Shown: piece after piece, positions 1 to 9,200 of the stretch | How the letters are laid out: the number at the start of each line of letters is the position of its first letter | Position numbering within the stretch: the first letter of the stretch is position 1 | Translations under genes and position numbers: made by a program | The notes under the pieces: model-generated | Databases searched by the model: none | What the model was told of the DNA's origin: nothing | What the model saw: only the letters and a program-made list of their open reading frames with translations | From: an uncultured Bacteroidales bacterium | Lineage (GTDB): Bacteria; Bacteroidota; Bacteroidia; Bacteroidales; P3 | Reading direction: 5' to 3' | Length of the DNA: 36,938 nt | Assembly: GCA_905233895.1 (NCBI GenBank) | Contig: CAJOFL010000036.1 | Location: forward strand, 1 to 36,938

Positions 1-1
1 G

Positions 2-577
2 GTCAGCGTAGGCAACGAGAGCAGCTGGGCCGTCGGTATCAAGCCCTACGGCGCAAGCGACTACACCTACGAGTCCTCGCCTGTCACCGACACCTTCCAC
101 ACCTTCACTGGCCTCGCCGGCAGCACCCAGTACGAAATTGTCGTCGGCTCGCTCTGCGAAGGCGACACCCTCTTCGCTACCATCCAGGCCTCTACCCCCT
201 GTCTCACAGGCACGTGCGACATCACCATCAATATGACCGACGGTTACGGCGACGGCTGGAGCGGCAACGCAGTTGAAGTCTATCAGAACGGATTTCTCGC
301 CGGCTCGGCCACCATCAGCGGCTATACCGGCAGCGGCACCGAAACCATCACCGTCTGCTCCAACATTCCCACGGAATTCCGCTTCCATTCGGGCGGCACC
401 TACAGCTATCCTGAAGAGGTAGGCTTCACCATCCTTGACGGCGGCGACGCTGAAATCTATACCGCCGCTGTAGGCTCGATGGAGAACGTGGCCGACGGCA
501 CCGGTGGCCAACCCCTGCCCCACCTGCCTGCGCCCCGACAGCCTCGTCGTCTCCCTTATCGACAGCAACGAACTTGA
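2..577 (+). CDS. Giant T9SS adhesin, fragment upstream of a frameshift (5' partial)
   Basis: The reading frame is open from the window edge and encodes the end of a fibronectin type III (FN3)-like module (WAVGIKPYGA to ASTPC). A domain with the motif DGYGDGWSGNAVEVYQNG follows, about residues 75-160 of what is visible. Real coding similarity stops near 502. Beyond it this frame gives a proline/arginine-rich tail (QPLPHLPAPRQPRR) and a stop at 575-577, while the natural continuation (VANPCPTC) lies one base away in the frame of the next entry. Removing one G from the ACCGGTGG at 499-506 joins the two. The adhesin at 6268-11766 has the same module order (WLVGIK FN3, then YGDGWNG domain, then TNPCPSC) without interruption. 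I therefore read this as the N-terminal side of one protein. The true start lies outside the window. Confidence 0.8.
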   Translation, partial: VSVGNESSWAVGIKPYGASDYTYESSPVTDTFHTFTGLAGSTQYEIVVGSLCEGDTLFATIQASTPCLTGTCDITINMTDGYGDGWSGNAVEVYQNGFLAGSATISGYTGSGTETITVCSNIPTEFRFHSGGTYSYPEEVGFTILDGGDAEIYTAAVGSMENVADGTGGQPLPHLPAPRQPRRLPYRQQRT

Positions 578-3500
578 GTTCAGCTGGCGCGTCATCGACT
601 CGGTATACGGCTACCTCGTGAGCTTCAACGGCGGCACCTGGGAATCCGTTCCCACCGGCGTCTACAATGCCTTCAGCCTGACACCCAACACCGCCTACAC
701 CTTCAGCGTGATGGCCGTCTGCGTGGTCGGCGACACCTCCAACGCCACCACCATCACCGTCAAGACCTCCTGCGGCCAGATGGTAGTGCCTTACGTCGAA
801 GGCTTTGAAGGCGACAACACCGGTGTCGTGCCTTCCTGCTGGACCGTGGTCCGTCCGGGCTACAGCCCCTATCCCGGTGTCAGCAGCAGCGCCCATACCG
901 GCAACCACGCCATGACCTTGGCTGCCAACAACTACGACAGCACCACCATCGCCTCCAGCCTCGTGCCCCTCGCCGGTAACGAAATCTACGTCAGCTTCTG
1001 GGCCTCCGTCAACCAGGGCAACACCCTCTATGCCGGCGTGATGACCGACCTGGCCAACGACAGCACCTTCATCCCCATGTTCACCGTGCCTTACAACAAC
1101 AGCACCTACACCCGCTACGAGTTCAACACCTCCACCCTGCCCTTCTACGAGCAGTACTACGTGGCCTTCCGCCTGGTGACCGGTGGCAACAACCTCTATG
1201 CTGATGTCGACGACATCGAGATCCACCTCTACCAGGGCTGCATGTATCCCGCCAACCTCACTGCCACTCCCGCTGCCCATACCGTGAGCCTCGTATGGAG
1301 CAACAGTTCATCCACTGCCAACTTCGCGGTGCAGTACCGTGCCGCCGGCAACGCTTGGGATACTAACGGCTACACCACCACCGACACCTCCTACAACCTG
1401 GCCGGCCTCGACGCCGCCACCCAGTACGAGATTCGTGTCGGCTTCATCTGCAACAACGACACCCTCTGGAGCACTGTCACCACCCAGACCACCTGCGACC
1501 TGCTCTCGCTGCCCTACACCGAGAACTTCGAATCTTATGCCGTGGATGTGATGCCCCCATGCTGGTCATTTGCCGATCCCACTGGTATCACCCACTGGGA
1601 TGGTGGTTGCTTCTTCCGTGCTGATGGCTCACAGCCTTACGGCCATATTGCCGGTGCAGCCAACTATGCAGTGCTGCCCGAGCTCGACGGCAACATCACC
1701 AAACTGCAGATTGACTTCGACTGCAAGGTCGGTACCATTGCCGAGAACGACGGTATCCTCTTTGGCGTGGCCGATGCCACCGGCACCCTCATCGCCTGGC
1801 TCGACACCATCCAGGATGCCAACCACTCGCGAAACGCCTACGTGCACCATATCCTCAATATGCTTAACTACACTGTGCCCTACGGCGCTGCCCGTATCGC
1901 CTTTGCCCAGTACCGCACCTGGGGTGAGTGGGCTCTGATTGACAACATCCACGTGGAACAGCTGCCCGACTGCTACCCCGTCGACAGCCTCACGGCCTAC
2001 AACCTCATCGACCCCGACCACACCAGCTTCACCTGGGCTTCGCTGCCCGGCGGCGAGGAGACTCAGTGGCAGGTCTATGTCGACACCGTGACCGCCAATA
2101 TCGACTCTATCCCCGACAGCCTCTTCACCATCGTCAGCACCCGCAGCTACGAGATTCCCATCGGAACCATCCAGGGCGGTGGCATCTACACCTTCTATGT
2201 GCGTGCCTACTGCAGTGCCACTGATCAGAGCACCTGGAACAGCGTCACCTTCGGTGCCGGCACCTACGTGATGAATACCAGCTCGACCGCCGACACCATA
2301 GTGGCCTGCGGCCTTGTGGTCTACGACAACGGCGGCCCCATCGCCGGCTACCTGGCTCCCAGCAGTTCGGCCCTCGTCATCCGCTCCGAGAATGTCGGTA
2401 GCGAGCTTGAGGTCTTCGGCGGAGCCTTCGGCTGGGGTTCCTCGGCTGCCACTTTGAATATCTACGACGGCGAAGGCTCGACCGGTACACCGATCTTCAC
2501 CTACAACACCGTCGACGGTCGCGACACGCTGCTCGACACCATCCTGGCAGTCTCGACCACCGGTGCGCTCACCATCACCTTCAACGCTAGCGGCAGCATG
2601 GCCCACACCGGCTACGAACTCTACATCCACTGCGTCGGCTCCGCCCTCTGCGAGCGTCCTACCCAGCTCAACGCTGTGATGACCGAAGTTGGCGAGGCCA
2701 CCGTCACCTGGCACGGTAGTTCGGCCGCCTACGACCTCTACTACAAGCCCACAGGCGCCACCAACTGGACTATCCTTAACACCACTACCGATAGCGTGGT
2801 CGTCACCGGCCTCATCCCCGACACCACCTACGACATGCAGGTGGTCGGCATCTGCGGCACCGACACTTCCACCGCCAGCTTCCCGATAGTGCTCAACACC
2901 AGCTACAACGTGGTCATCACCCCGTGCGACCCGATTAGCAACCTCACCGTCAGCAACGTGACCAACACCACCGCCGAACTCAGCTGGACCAGCAACGGCT
3001 CCGCCTGGGAAATTGAGGTTGTGCGCGTCGGTCTCACCGACACCATAACCGTCAACACCAACCCTTACACTCTCACCGGCCTGCTGCCCAACATGCAGTA
3101 CACCGTGCGTGTGCGTACCGCCTGCAGCGGCGTGCATGTGGATCCTTATTCCGACTGGAGTACAGCCCAGACCTTCACCACCGATCTTACCGGTCCGCAG
3201 AGCTACACCCTGACCGTCGTCTCGAACGACGATACCTGGGGCACTGTCACCGGCGGCGGCTCCTATGTTGAAGGCTCCGTGGCCATCCTTACCGCTACTG
3301 CCAACGAAGGTTACTACTTCGACCGCTGGAACGATGGCAACACCAACGCCACCCGTACCGTCACCGTGACCGGCGACGCCACCTATCTGGCCTACTTTGC
3401 CGAGAACGGCACTCACCCCACCTACTACACCGTCAACGTCACCTCCAACAACCCAGATTGGGGTACTGTCTCCGGCAGCGACGACTATCTCGAGAATTCC

Positions 3501-3887
3501 ACCGCCACCATCACGGCTTCGGCCAAGAGCGGTTACCACTTCGTTGAATGGAACGATGGCAACACCGATACCATCCGTACCTTCACCGTAATCGAGAACG
3601 TGAGCTTCATGGCCACCTTCGCTCCCAACACCGGCATCGACGACGTCAACGTCTACACGATGAGCCTCTTCCCCAACCCCGCCACGAACACCGTCACGGT
3701 GAACATCGAGGGTATCGAGGGCATGGTCACCGTTGAGATTGTCGACATCAGCGGCCGTACAGTTGCCAGCGAGACAACCTCGAGAAGCCAGACCACTCTC
3801 AACATCAGCCAGCTGGCACAGGGTGCCTACTTCGTCCGCGTCACCGGCGAGAAGGCCACCGGCATAAGCCGACTGATTGTGAAGTAA
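504..3887 (+). CDS. Giant T9SS adhesin, C-terminal part (multi-FN3, cleaved-adhesin, CUB-like, InlB-B repeats, sorting domain)
   Basis: This continues the previous fragment after the frameshift; the GTG at 504 is only where the frame opens and is unlikely to be a real start. Approximate layout in the 1127 residues: FN3 (15-88), gingipain-like cleaved-adhesin domain beginning VVPYVEGFEG (95-245), FN3, a second adhesin domain (LPYTENFESY, 335-485), FN3, a CUB-like domain (VYDNGGPIAGYL, 592-712), two FN3, and two InlB-type B repeats (GYYFDRWNDGNT and GYHFVEWNDGNT, about 900-1045). It ends in a T9SS type A sorting domain (SLFPNPATNTVTV to GAYFVRV to RLIVK). The family is exported by the Sec system and T9SS and anchored on the cell surface. 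The ligand is unknown; binding to host glycoprotein, mucin or other cells is an inference. A strong terminator follows at 3909. Confidence 0.88.
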   Translation: MANPCPTCLRPDSLVVSLIDSNELEFSWRVIDSVYGYLVSFNGGTWESVPTGVYNAFSLTPNTAYTFSVMAVCVVGDTSNATTITVKTSCGQMVVPYVEGFEGDNTGVVPSCWTVVRPGYSPYPGVSSSAHTGNHAMTLAANNYDSTTIASSLVPLAGNEIYVSFWASVNQGNTLYAGVMTDLANDSTFIPMFTVPYNNSTYTRYEFNTSTLPFYEQYYVAFRLVTGGNNLYADVDDIEIHLYQGCMYPANLTATPAAHTVSLVWSNSSSTANFAVQYRAAGNAWDTNGYTTTDTSYNLAGLDAATQYEIRVGFICNNDTLWSTVTTQTTCDLLSLPYTENFESYAVDVMPPCWSFADPTGITHWDGGCFFRADGSQPYGHIAGAANYAVLPELDGNITKLQIDFDCKVGTIAENDGILFGVADATGTLIAWLDTIQDANHSRNAYVHHILNMLNYTVPYGAARIAFAQYRTWGEWALIDNIHVEQLPDCYPVDSLTAYNLIDPDHTSFTWASLPGGEETQWQVYVDTVTANIDSIPDSLFTIVSTRSYEIPIGTIQGGGIYTFYVRAYCSATDQSTWNSVTFGAGTYVMNTSSTADTIVACGLVVYDNGGPIAGYLAPSSSALVIRSENVGSELEVFGGAFGWGSSAATLNIYDGEGSTGTPIFTYNTVDGRDTLLDTILAVSTTGALTITFNASGSMAHTGYELYIHCVGSALCERPTQLNAVMTEVGEATVTWHGSSAAYDLYYKPTGATNWTILNTTTDSVVVTGLIPDTTYDMQVVGICGTDTSTASFPIVLNTSYNVVITPCDPISNLTVSNVTNTTAELSWTSNGSAWEIEVVRVGLTDTITVNTNPYTLTGLLPNMQYTVRVRTACSGVHVDPYSDWSTAQTFTTDLTGPQSYTLTVVSNDDTWGTVTGGGSYVEGSVAILTATANEGYYFDRWNDGNTNATRTVTVTGDATYLAYFAENGTHPTYYTVNVTSNNPDWGTVSGSDDYLENSTATITASAKSGYHFVEWNDGNTDTIRTFTVIENVSFMATFAPNTGIDDVNVYTMSLFPNPATNTVTVNIEGIEGMVTVEIVDISGRTVASETTSRSQTTLNISQLAQGAYFVRVTGEKATGISRLIVK

Positions 3888-3908
3888 GCCGTACAGACGG
3901 CCGAAAAC

Positions 3909-3940
3909 AAAAATCCCCTGCCAATCGGCAGGGGATTTTT
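3909..3940. terminator. Bidirectional intrinsic terminator
   Basis: A perfect 14-bp stem (arms 3909-3922 and 3927-3940, loop AATC) has a GC-rich core CCCCTGCC flanked by an A run on one side and a T run on the other. It lies between the convergent adhesin gene (ends 3887) and the GtrA gene (ends 3955), so it can stop both transcripts. Confidence 0.9.
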
Positions 3941-3954
3941 TTTGTCCTTTTTTA

Positions 3955-4362
3955 TTACTTATTCTTGAATGTGAAAAGCATGTTGCCAAAGAAGTTCCAG
4001 AGGGTGGTAACACCTACTGCAACGACCCAGAGGATATAGAAGCGCCAGTCGGCATTCCACTCGGGCAGCAGGCGACCACCCAACCAAAGGGTGCCGTTGT
4101 TGATGCCCAATCCTATAACTGAGACAAGGATGAACTTAAGATACTCCACAGCCACCTGCTTCTCGTGGCTGCGGAAGGTCCAGATACGGTTAAGAATATA
4201 GTTGGTGGTGGCAGCCGTAATAAAGCCTGCCGTGTTAGCCACAAAGGGATTGGCTCCAGCCTGCTCCTTCAGCAGATACAGCACACCGCCATGCACCAGC
4301 ATACCACTGGCGCCGACTACGCCGAACTTAATAAACTTGGTGATTAGAGGGCGAATCTCCAT
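3955..4362 (-). CDS. GtrA family membrane protein
   Basis: This 135-residue polytopic protein matches the GtrA family in size and pattern: FIKFGVVGASGMLVHGG in the first helix, NYILNRIWTFRS after the second, and a closing NMLFTFKNK. Four hydrophobic segments are visible (about residues 10-30, 38-55, 75-95 and 105-125). GtrA-like proteins are thought to translocate polyprenyl-phosphate-linked sugars across the inner membrane for glycan or teichoic-acid-like decoration; the substrate here is unknown. Its ATG shares one base with the stop of the upstream secreted-protein gene (TAATG), so the two are probably translationally coupled. No glycosyltransferase lies next to it. Confidence 0.88.
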   Translation of the reverse strand: MEIRPLITKFIKFGVVGASGMLVHGGVLYLLKEQAGANPFVANTAGFITAATTNYILNRIWTFRSHEKQVAVEYLKFILVSVIGLGINNGTLWLGGRLLPEWNADWRFYILWVVAVGVTTLWNFFGNMLFTFKNK

Positions 4363-4997
4363 TAATTAAAGACTTTCTCTTCGGGGGTATGGATGATACC
4401 GGTCTTGCGGACTTTGAGTTTCTTGTCGGTCTTAGACTTGCTGATACGGGGTTTGGGCTTGGCCACACGTGGCAGATACTGTACATCGCCTTCATCGTTG
4501 ATATCGAGACCGTACACCTTGCGGGTGGCAAGGTTGACCTTAACACTCCAGAAATGGCCGCATCCGCCGCGGGTAAGAAGCACATCGGAGGCAAGGCGCT
4601 CGTCGGTGAGTTCATCATCCCAGAGACCGCTCATCCAGATGATATGGTCGCCACGGTCATTGGTAAAACCAACATACTGGCGACGATACTTGCGCATATG
4701 CTCGTCGATGATAGGGCACATACCGCCCTGGTTATAATGGTCGCGATTGAGGTAGGCGATACGCTTCTGGACGAGGCGTTCGGCGTCGGCAATCTCGGCG
4801 TCGGTGGGGGTAAAACGGCCGTCTTGGTTCTCGACGGTGAAGTCCACCTCCCAGTCCTGATGGAATGACCATCCATGATAATTGTTGCCCCAAACCTCGG
4901 AGACTTTCCAAGTTTCAACGGGTTCTATATATTCCTGTGCACTTGCCATCATGGCAGTGGCGAGCAATCCAAGCGTCAAAAAGAGTGCCTTCTTCAT
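4362..4997 (-). CDS. Secreted protein of unknown function
   Basis: The 211-residue product starts at the ATG at 4997, where MKKALFLTLGLLATAMMASA forms a clear signal peptide; an upstream in-frame ATG at 5027 would add ten polar residues and is less likely. The mature part is acidic and aromatic in the middle (WGNNYHGWSFHQDWEVDF; IIWMSGLWDDEL) and contains GGCGHFWSVKVNLATRKVYG, which resembles secreted Bacteroidota proteins of unknown function in which a Gly-Gly-x-Cys strand precedes a VKVNL strand. The C-terminus is basic (KPKPRISKSKTDKK). I cannot assign a function. It is co-transcribed with gtrA and has its own promoter at 5025-5056. Confidence 0.75.
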   Translation of the reverse strand: MKKALFLTLGLLATAMMASAQEYIEPVETWKVSEVWGNNYHGWSFHQDWEVDFTVENQDGRFTPTDAEIADAERLVQKRIAYLNRDHYNQGGMCPIIDEHMRKYRRQYVGFTNDRGDHIIWMSGLWDDELTDERLASDVLLTRGGCGHFWSVKVNLATRKVYGLDINDEGDVQYLPRVAKPKPRISKSKTDKKLKVRKTGIIHTPEEKVFN

Positions 4998-5024
4998 GGT
5001 CTGTTTTTGTTGGTTTTCAGGCTG

Positions 5025-5056
5025 CAAAAATACTCATATTTCGACAACTGCGCAAA
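5025..5056 (-). promoter_or_regulatory. Bacteroidota-type promoter for the secreted protein/gtrA operon
   Basis: Read on the minus strand, TATTTTTG (5032-5025) matches the -7 consensus TAnnTTTG, and TTTG (5056-5053) lies 20 nt upstream, which is the expected -33 spacing. The start codon is at 4997, giving a leader of roughly 20 nt without an evident Shine-Dalgarno site. It is divergent from the atoD promoter. Confidence 0.75.
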
Positions 5057-5083
5057 TTTTTTTTCCAATTGGCAAAAAAGTAG

Positions 5084-5091
5084 TATATTTG
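5084..5091 (+). promoter_or_regulatory. Probable -7 element of the atoD-kal promoter
   Basis: TATATTTG followed by CATTTTG matches the Bacteroidota -7 box TAnnTTTG, 45 nt before the atoD start. The -33 side is only a T run, so the box is less certain than the divergent one at 5025-5056. Confidence 0.55.
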
Positions 5092-5135
5092 CATTTTGAA
5101 AAAATAACGAAAAGACAACAAAAAAAGTATACGCA

Positions 5136-5783
5136 ATGAACAAATTTGTTACTGTAAAAGAGGCTGCTGACAAGATTAAGGACGGCATGACCGTTATGGT
5201 AGGCGGCTTTTTAGGCGTCGGTAACCCGATTGCCCTCATCAACGAACTTGTGGCCCGTAATGTCAAGGACCTGACCATCATCTGCAACGACACGGCTTAT
5301 CCCGAGGTCGGCGTAGGAAAACTTATCACCAACCACCAGGTGAAAGCCCTCATCGCCACCCATATCGGCACCAATGCCAATACCGTGGCCCAGATGAACG
5401 CAGGCGAACTGAAAGTGACACTTCAGCCACAGGGAACGCTCGCCGAGCAAATCCGCGCCGCAGGCGCAGGCCTAGGCGGTGTGCTCACTCCCACCGGAAT
5501 CGGCACCATCGTCGAGAACGGCAAGGAGAAACTCACCATCGACGGCAAGGAATACCTGCTTGAGAAGCCCGTCCGCGCCGATGTAGCCATTATCGGAGCC
5601 AACATCTGCGATGAGGAAGGCAACCTGGTATACAAAGGCACCAGCCAGAACTTCTGCCCCATGATGGCCACCGCCGCCGACACCGTCATTGTCGAACCCC
5701 AGGAGATTGTCGCCACAGGCACTATCGCCCCCGAGAACGTCAAGACCCCCGGCATCTTTGTTGATTACATTATTAAGAAATAA
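5136..5783 (+). CDS. atoD: CoA-transferase subunit A (acetoacetate/butyrate type)
   Basis: The 215-residue protein has the length and signature of the alpha subunit of family I CoA-transferases. DGMTVMVGGFLGVGNP fits the CoA-transferase signature GGFxxxGxP, and GEL, GTLAEQIRAAGAGLGG and FCPMMATAADTVIVE follow as in AtoD/ScoA. The heterodimer moves CoA between acetate/acetoacetate and butyrate or related acids. The catalytic glutamate lies in the beta subunit (AtoA), which is not in this window. The next gene, 6 nt downstream, encodes 3-aminobutyryl-CoA ammonia-lyase, so the natural context is lysine fermentation, where the transferase passes CoA from butyryl-CoA to acetoacetate. The partner beta subunit must be encoded elsewhere if the enzyme is active. 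Confidence 0.9.
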   Translation: MNKFVTVKEAADKIKDGMTVMVGGFLGVGNPIALINELVARNVKDLTIICNDTAYPEVGVGKLITNHQVKALIATHIGTNANTVAQMNAGELKVTLQPQGTLAEQIRAAGAGLGGVLTPTGIGTIVENGKEKLTIDGKEYLLEKPVRADVAIIGANICDEEGNLVYKGTSQNFCPMMATAADTVIVEPQEIVATGTIAPENVKTPGIFVDYIIKK

Positions 5784-5789
5784 AACACT

Positions 5790-6182
5790 ATGGCAGTTAA
5801 ATCAATGCTCCGCGTCCGCATGAGCGCCAAGGATGCCCACTACGGCGGCAACCTCGTCGACGGCGCCCACATGCTCCACCTCTTTGGCGATGTCGCCACC
5901 GAACTCCTTATCATACAGGATGGCGACGAAGGTCTCTTCTGCGCCTACGACATGGTTGAGTTCAAAGCCCCGGTCTATGCCGGCGACTATATCGAAGCCT
6001 ATGGTGAAATCACCCACGTTGGCAATACTAGCCGCAAGATGAGTTTCGAGGCCTACAAGGTCATCAAGACCCGCCCCGACATCAGCGACTCCGCCGCCGA
6101 TGTGCTGGAGGAGAAAATCCTTGTTTGCCGTGCCAGCGGCACCTGCGTCACCCCCAAGGATTGCCAGCGTAAGAACAAATAG
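5790..6182 (+). CDS. kal: 3-aminobutyryl-CoA ammonia-lyase (hot-dog fold)
   Basis: The 130-residue product resembles Kal of the anaerobic lysine fermentation pathway, a small hot-dog-fold protein. Recognisable stretches are [40 protein letters not shown], and [20 protein letters not shown], where the last is the typical hot-dog strand/helix region. The enzyme removes ammonia from L-3-aminobutyryl-CoA to give crotonyl-CoA. The ATG is 6 nt after the atoD stop, so the two form an operon. The usual neighbours (lysine 2,3-aminomutase, KamDE, Kdd, Kce, AtoA) are absent here. A general hot-dog acyl-CoA hydratase/thioesterase is the alternative, but the match to Kal and the pairing with atoD favour Kal. 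Confidence 0.8.
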   Translation: MAVKSMLRVRMSAKDAHYGGNLVDGAHMLHLFGDVATELLIIQDGDEGLFCAYDMVEFKAPVYAGDYIEAYGEITHVGNTSRKMSFEAYKVIKTRPDISDSAADVLEEKILVCRASGTCVTPKDCQRKNK

Positions 6183-6224
6183 TTTACGGTTTATTGTTTA
6201 CAGTTTACAGTTTACCGTTTACTG
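6183..6224 (+). repeat. Degenerate heptanucleotide tract after kal
   Basis: Six consecutive 7-nt units of the form TTTACNG begin at the first base after the kal stop codon; five fit the consensus well and the second (TTTATTG) is diverged. No inverted partner is visible. It is one of several 7-nt tracts in the window. Confidence 0.85.
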
Positions 6225-6234
6225 TTAAAGAAAG

Positions 6235-6258
6235 AAGCCCCGCCGATTGGCGGGGCTT
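6235..6258. terminator. Bidirectional intrinsic terminator between kal and the second adhesin
   Basis: A perfect 10-bp stem AAGCCCCGCC / GGCGGGGCTT with loop GATT is flanked by A-rich and T-rich sequence. It lies between the convergent ends of kal (6182) and the adhesin gene (6268). Confidence 0.88.
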
Positions 6259-6267
6259 TATCATTTG

Positions 6268-9200
6268 TTATCTCACCAGGAGTCGTCCAACAGCGGTGGC
6301 CGTAGAACTGGTAACCCTTACAAAGTAAGCCCCAGCGACCATGTGGGTAAGGTCGATGGTCAGAGTATTACCTTCCGCCATCCACTTTCCGCATACGCGT
6401 CCGTTCATATCTACAACTTCGACCGTTGCGCCGCCATCAAAGCCTTCAAGGCTTACATTGACAACATTGTTAGCAGGATTGGGATAGAGTGAGAGAACCG
6501 CACCGGCAACCTCATCTATACCTTCGGAGCCACCAGCGGGTGTATTGAACTCAACACTGGCCCAGTGCTCACTCATGGCGCCCTCGGTGCAGATATTCTT
6601 CACAAGGACACGATAGGGCATCTCCGCCTCAAGGCCATCGAGGTGGTATGTCGGGTTCTGAACCGTGACATTTCCCTGCTCGGCATCCTCCATGAACCAC
6701 AGCACATTGTAGCCACTGACACCCGTGGTCGCACTCCACGACACATCGGCCGAATGGGCGGTGACGTTAGTAACGACAAGACCTTCGACATCAGGACATA
6801 TTTCGGTGGTGAAAGTAACGGTGTCTTCGCCCCACTCACCAGGCAGATCGCTGTTCACGCCACAGAGCGAACGGATACATGCATTGTAGGTGACGGCAGG
6901 AATGAATCCAGTGATAACCACAGGATTGGTACCTACAGTATAAATGGAGTCAAAAGTGAGGTTGAAGACATGTATCTGCCAGGCAGTCTCCTCGTTGCCG
7001 ACAGTCCAACCAAAAGTGACCGAAGTGTAGCCGATGCCCTGTACATTGAGGTTGGTGGGCGGCACACAACCGAGGTCTTCGGTGGTGGCGGTTACTGAAG
7101 TCCAGTCGGAGGAGGTGCTGTCGGTGCAGTGCTGACGCAGGAAGATAGTATAGAGGGTAGAGGGCATAAGGCCGGTAAAGTTGTAACTGTTGCCGGTAGC
7201 CGTATCCGTTGTAGCCGGCGGATTGGTAACGTTACCCTCGACAATGGCCACTTCGACAATACCGGTAGCCACATAACTCACGGTGATACTTTCCACATCA
7301 GTAACGACATTGCTTACAACGGGAGCCGAGCATCCGCCAGCCATACCGTCGACGGTAATATCGTCGATAGCCACACCGTAGCCATAATCATCATGCATCT
7401 CGAAGCAGATTTGATAGGTGGAGGTAGTATTTGGCAGGTCGACAGAGTCTTTAGTCCATGAGGCAATCTCATTGTGGAATCCCATCAGACGATGCCAGGT
7501 GTCGGTCATCGAGGTGCGGTAGTAGACCACCATGCTATCCTGGTCGCCAGACCAAGAACGCTGGACATGCCAGAATGAGAGGGTGGCTTGAGAGCCCGTC
7601 GAAAGGGCAAGGACAGGCGAGATGAGTTTGGTAACATTTCCGCTTGACGAATGGAGAATCATAGCATTGGAAGTGCCGCTGTGGGCACCAGTGGAACTGC
7701 TGTAGTCGCCGGTACCGACGGTCCAACTGCCGTTGCCTTCCTGATTCCAGCATTCAAGTACGTCGGCGGTTTCGAAACCTTCAACCCACGGGAAGGTGCT
7801 GATTTCGCCACAGGTGGTGCTAATACTGGCGGTAGCGAACGCCGAAGTGTCACCAGCACCACAGATAGCGCGGACACTGACAGTGTAGACCGTACTGGAA
7901 CTAAGTCCATTGAAGGTATAGCTAGGAGTGGTCACATCGCCGACATATACTCCATCGAACCATACTTCCCACTGACTGGACACGGGGTCAGTCCAGTTGA
8001 CGGTGATGCTGGTCTCAGTGACACTGGTCGCCACAAGGTTGGAAGGAGTGATACAGGAAGGACAGGGGTTGGTGGAAGTAGCAATGATGGCACCGTCGCT
8101 ATAGGTATCGAGACCGACACCAGATACGAGAGCGGCACCGCCACCATCAAAGATAGTGACACTGGCCTCGTATGCAAAGTTACCACTGTGGTAACGGAAT
8201 TCGACGGGAGCCGAAGAGCAGACGGAGATATTGGCGGTTCCGGTGCTTCCAGTGCTAATGGTGGCATTGCCGACCTGTACTCCGGCCTGGTAGACATAGA
8301 TGGCGTTGCCGTTCCATCCGTCACCATAACTGTCGACCATCTGGATGGTGACATTGCAGGTTACGGTGTCGCACCCGGTGGATGCGCTGCCAGCATCACG
8401 CCAACTGGAGGCGGCGGTGCCGCAGAGGGCTCGCACCCAGAAGAAATACTGGGTCATCGGGTCGAGACCGAGGATGGTGGCGGCAGTATCGCTGACAGTG
8501 ACAGTCTGTAGCGAACTGTCGGTGACATCGTTCACGGTGGCATAACCCACCTCATAGCTGCCAGCCGAAGTGGAAGTCCAATGGAGGTTGACGTCGGAGC
8601 CGGAGACGCTGTCGACCACCGCAGCCGCAGGACGCTGGCATCCGGTGTTGTAGGCCACACTGAAGTCATCCATCATCAGAGTGTAACTTCCAGTGGCGGT
8701 AACGCGGAGGGCAATACGGTTGCCGGTACCGGTATAGTTGCTGAAAACGACATCGTATTCATGGTACGAACCGTGCCAGTTGCCGCCGCTGCCGACAATA
8801 AGGTTATCGATAGTATCTACGGGCACAAAGGTATTGCCTTCCATCACACCAGCCTCGAGAGTGAAGTTGTGGTTCATCAGCGAGGCGTAGAAGGTGAGCA
8901 TCAGCGAACTGATACTGTCCATTACCGGCAGTGCAGCCACTTCGGTATGACCCGCATTGCTCTCGAACTCGAAATATCCGTTGCCGCTGAGAGCATTACT
9001 ATGATTGTAGATCGAGGGGAAGATACCAGAGCCGCTGGTGCCGGTCTGGATGGCCATCCAGCAGTTGGGAAGGTCGCCCCTCGAGAAACCTTCAAAGCCC
9101 GTCGAGTAGGGTACCGATGTGATGCCGCAGTTGGTGTGGACCGAGACAACGGTGTTCAGGGTGTCGGTGCAGAGCGAGCCGACGACGATGGAATATTCGG

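Noticed and set aside
1629..4013. Long antisense frame (about 790 codons) opposite the first adhesin, and similar ones at 10012-11739 and 31332-33254
   Set aside because: The products are valine/glycine/histidine/aspartate-rich without any motif, and are explained by the GC-rich, third-position-biased codons of the real genes on the other strand.
6183..6224. TTTACAG units as DnaA boxes or an origin
   Set aside because: They do not fit the DnaA consensus TTATNCACA, and no dnaA, dnaN or AT-rich unwinding region is nearby.
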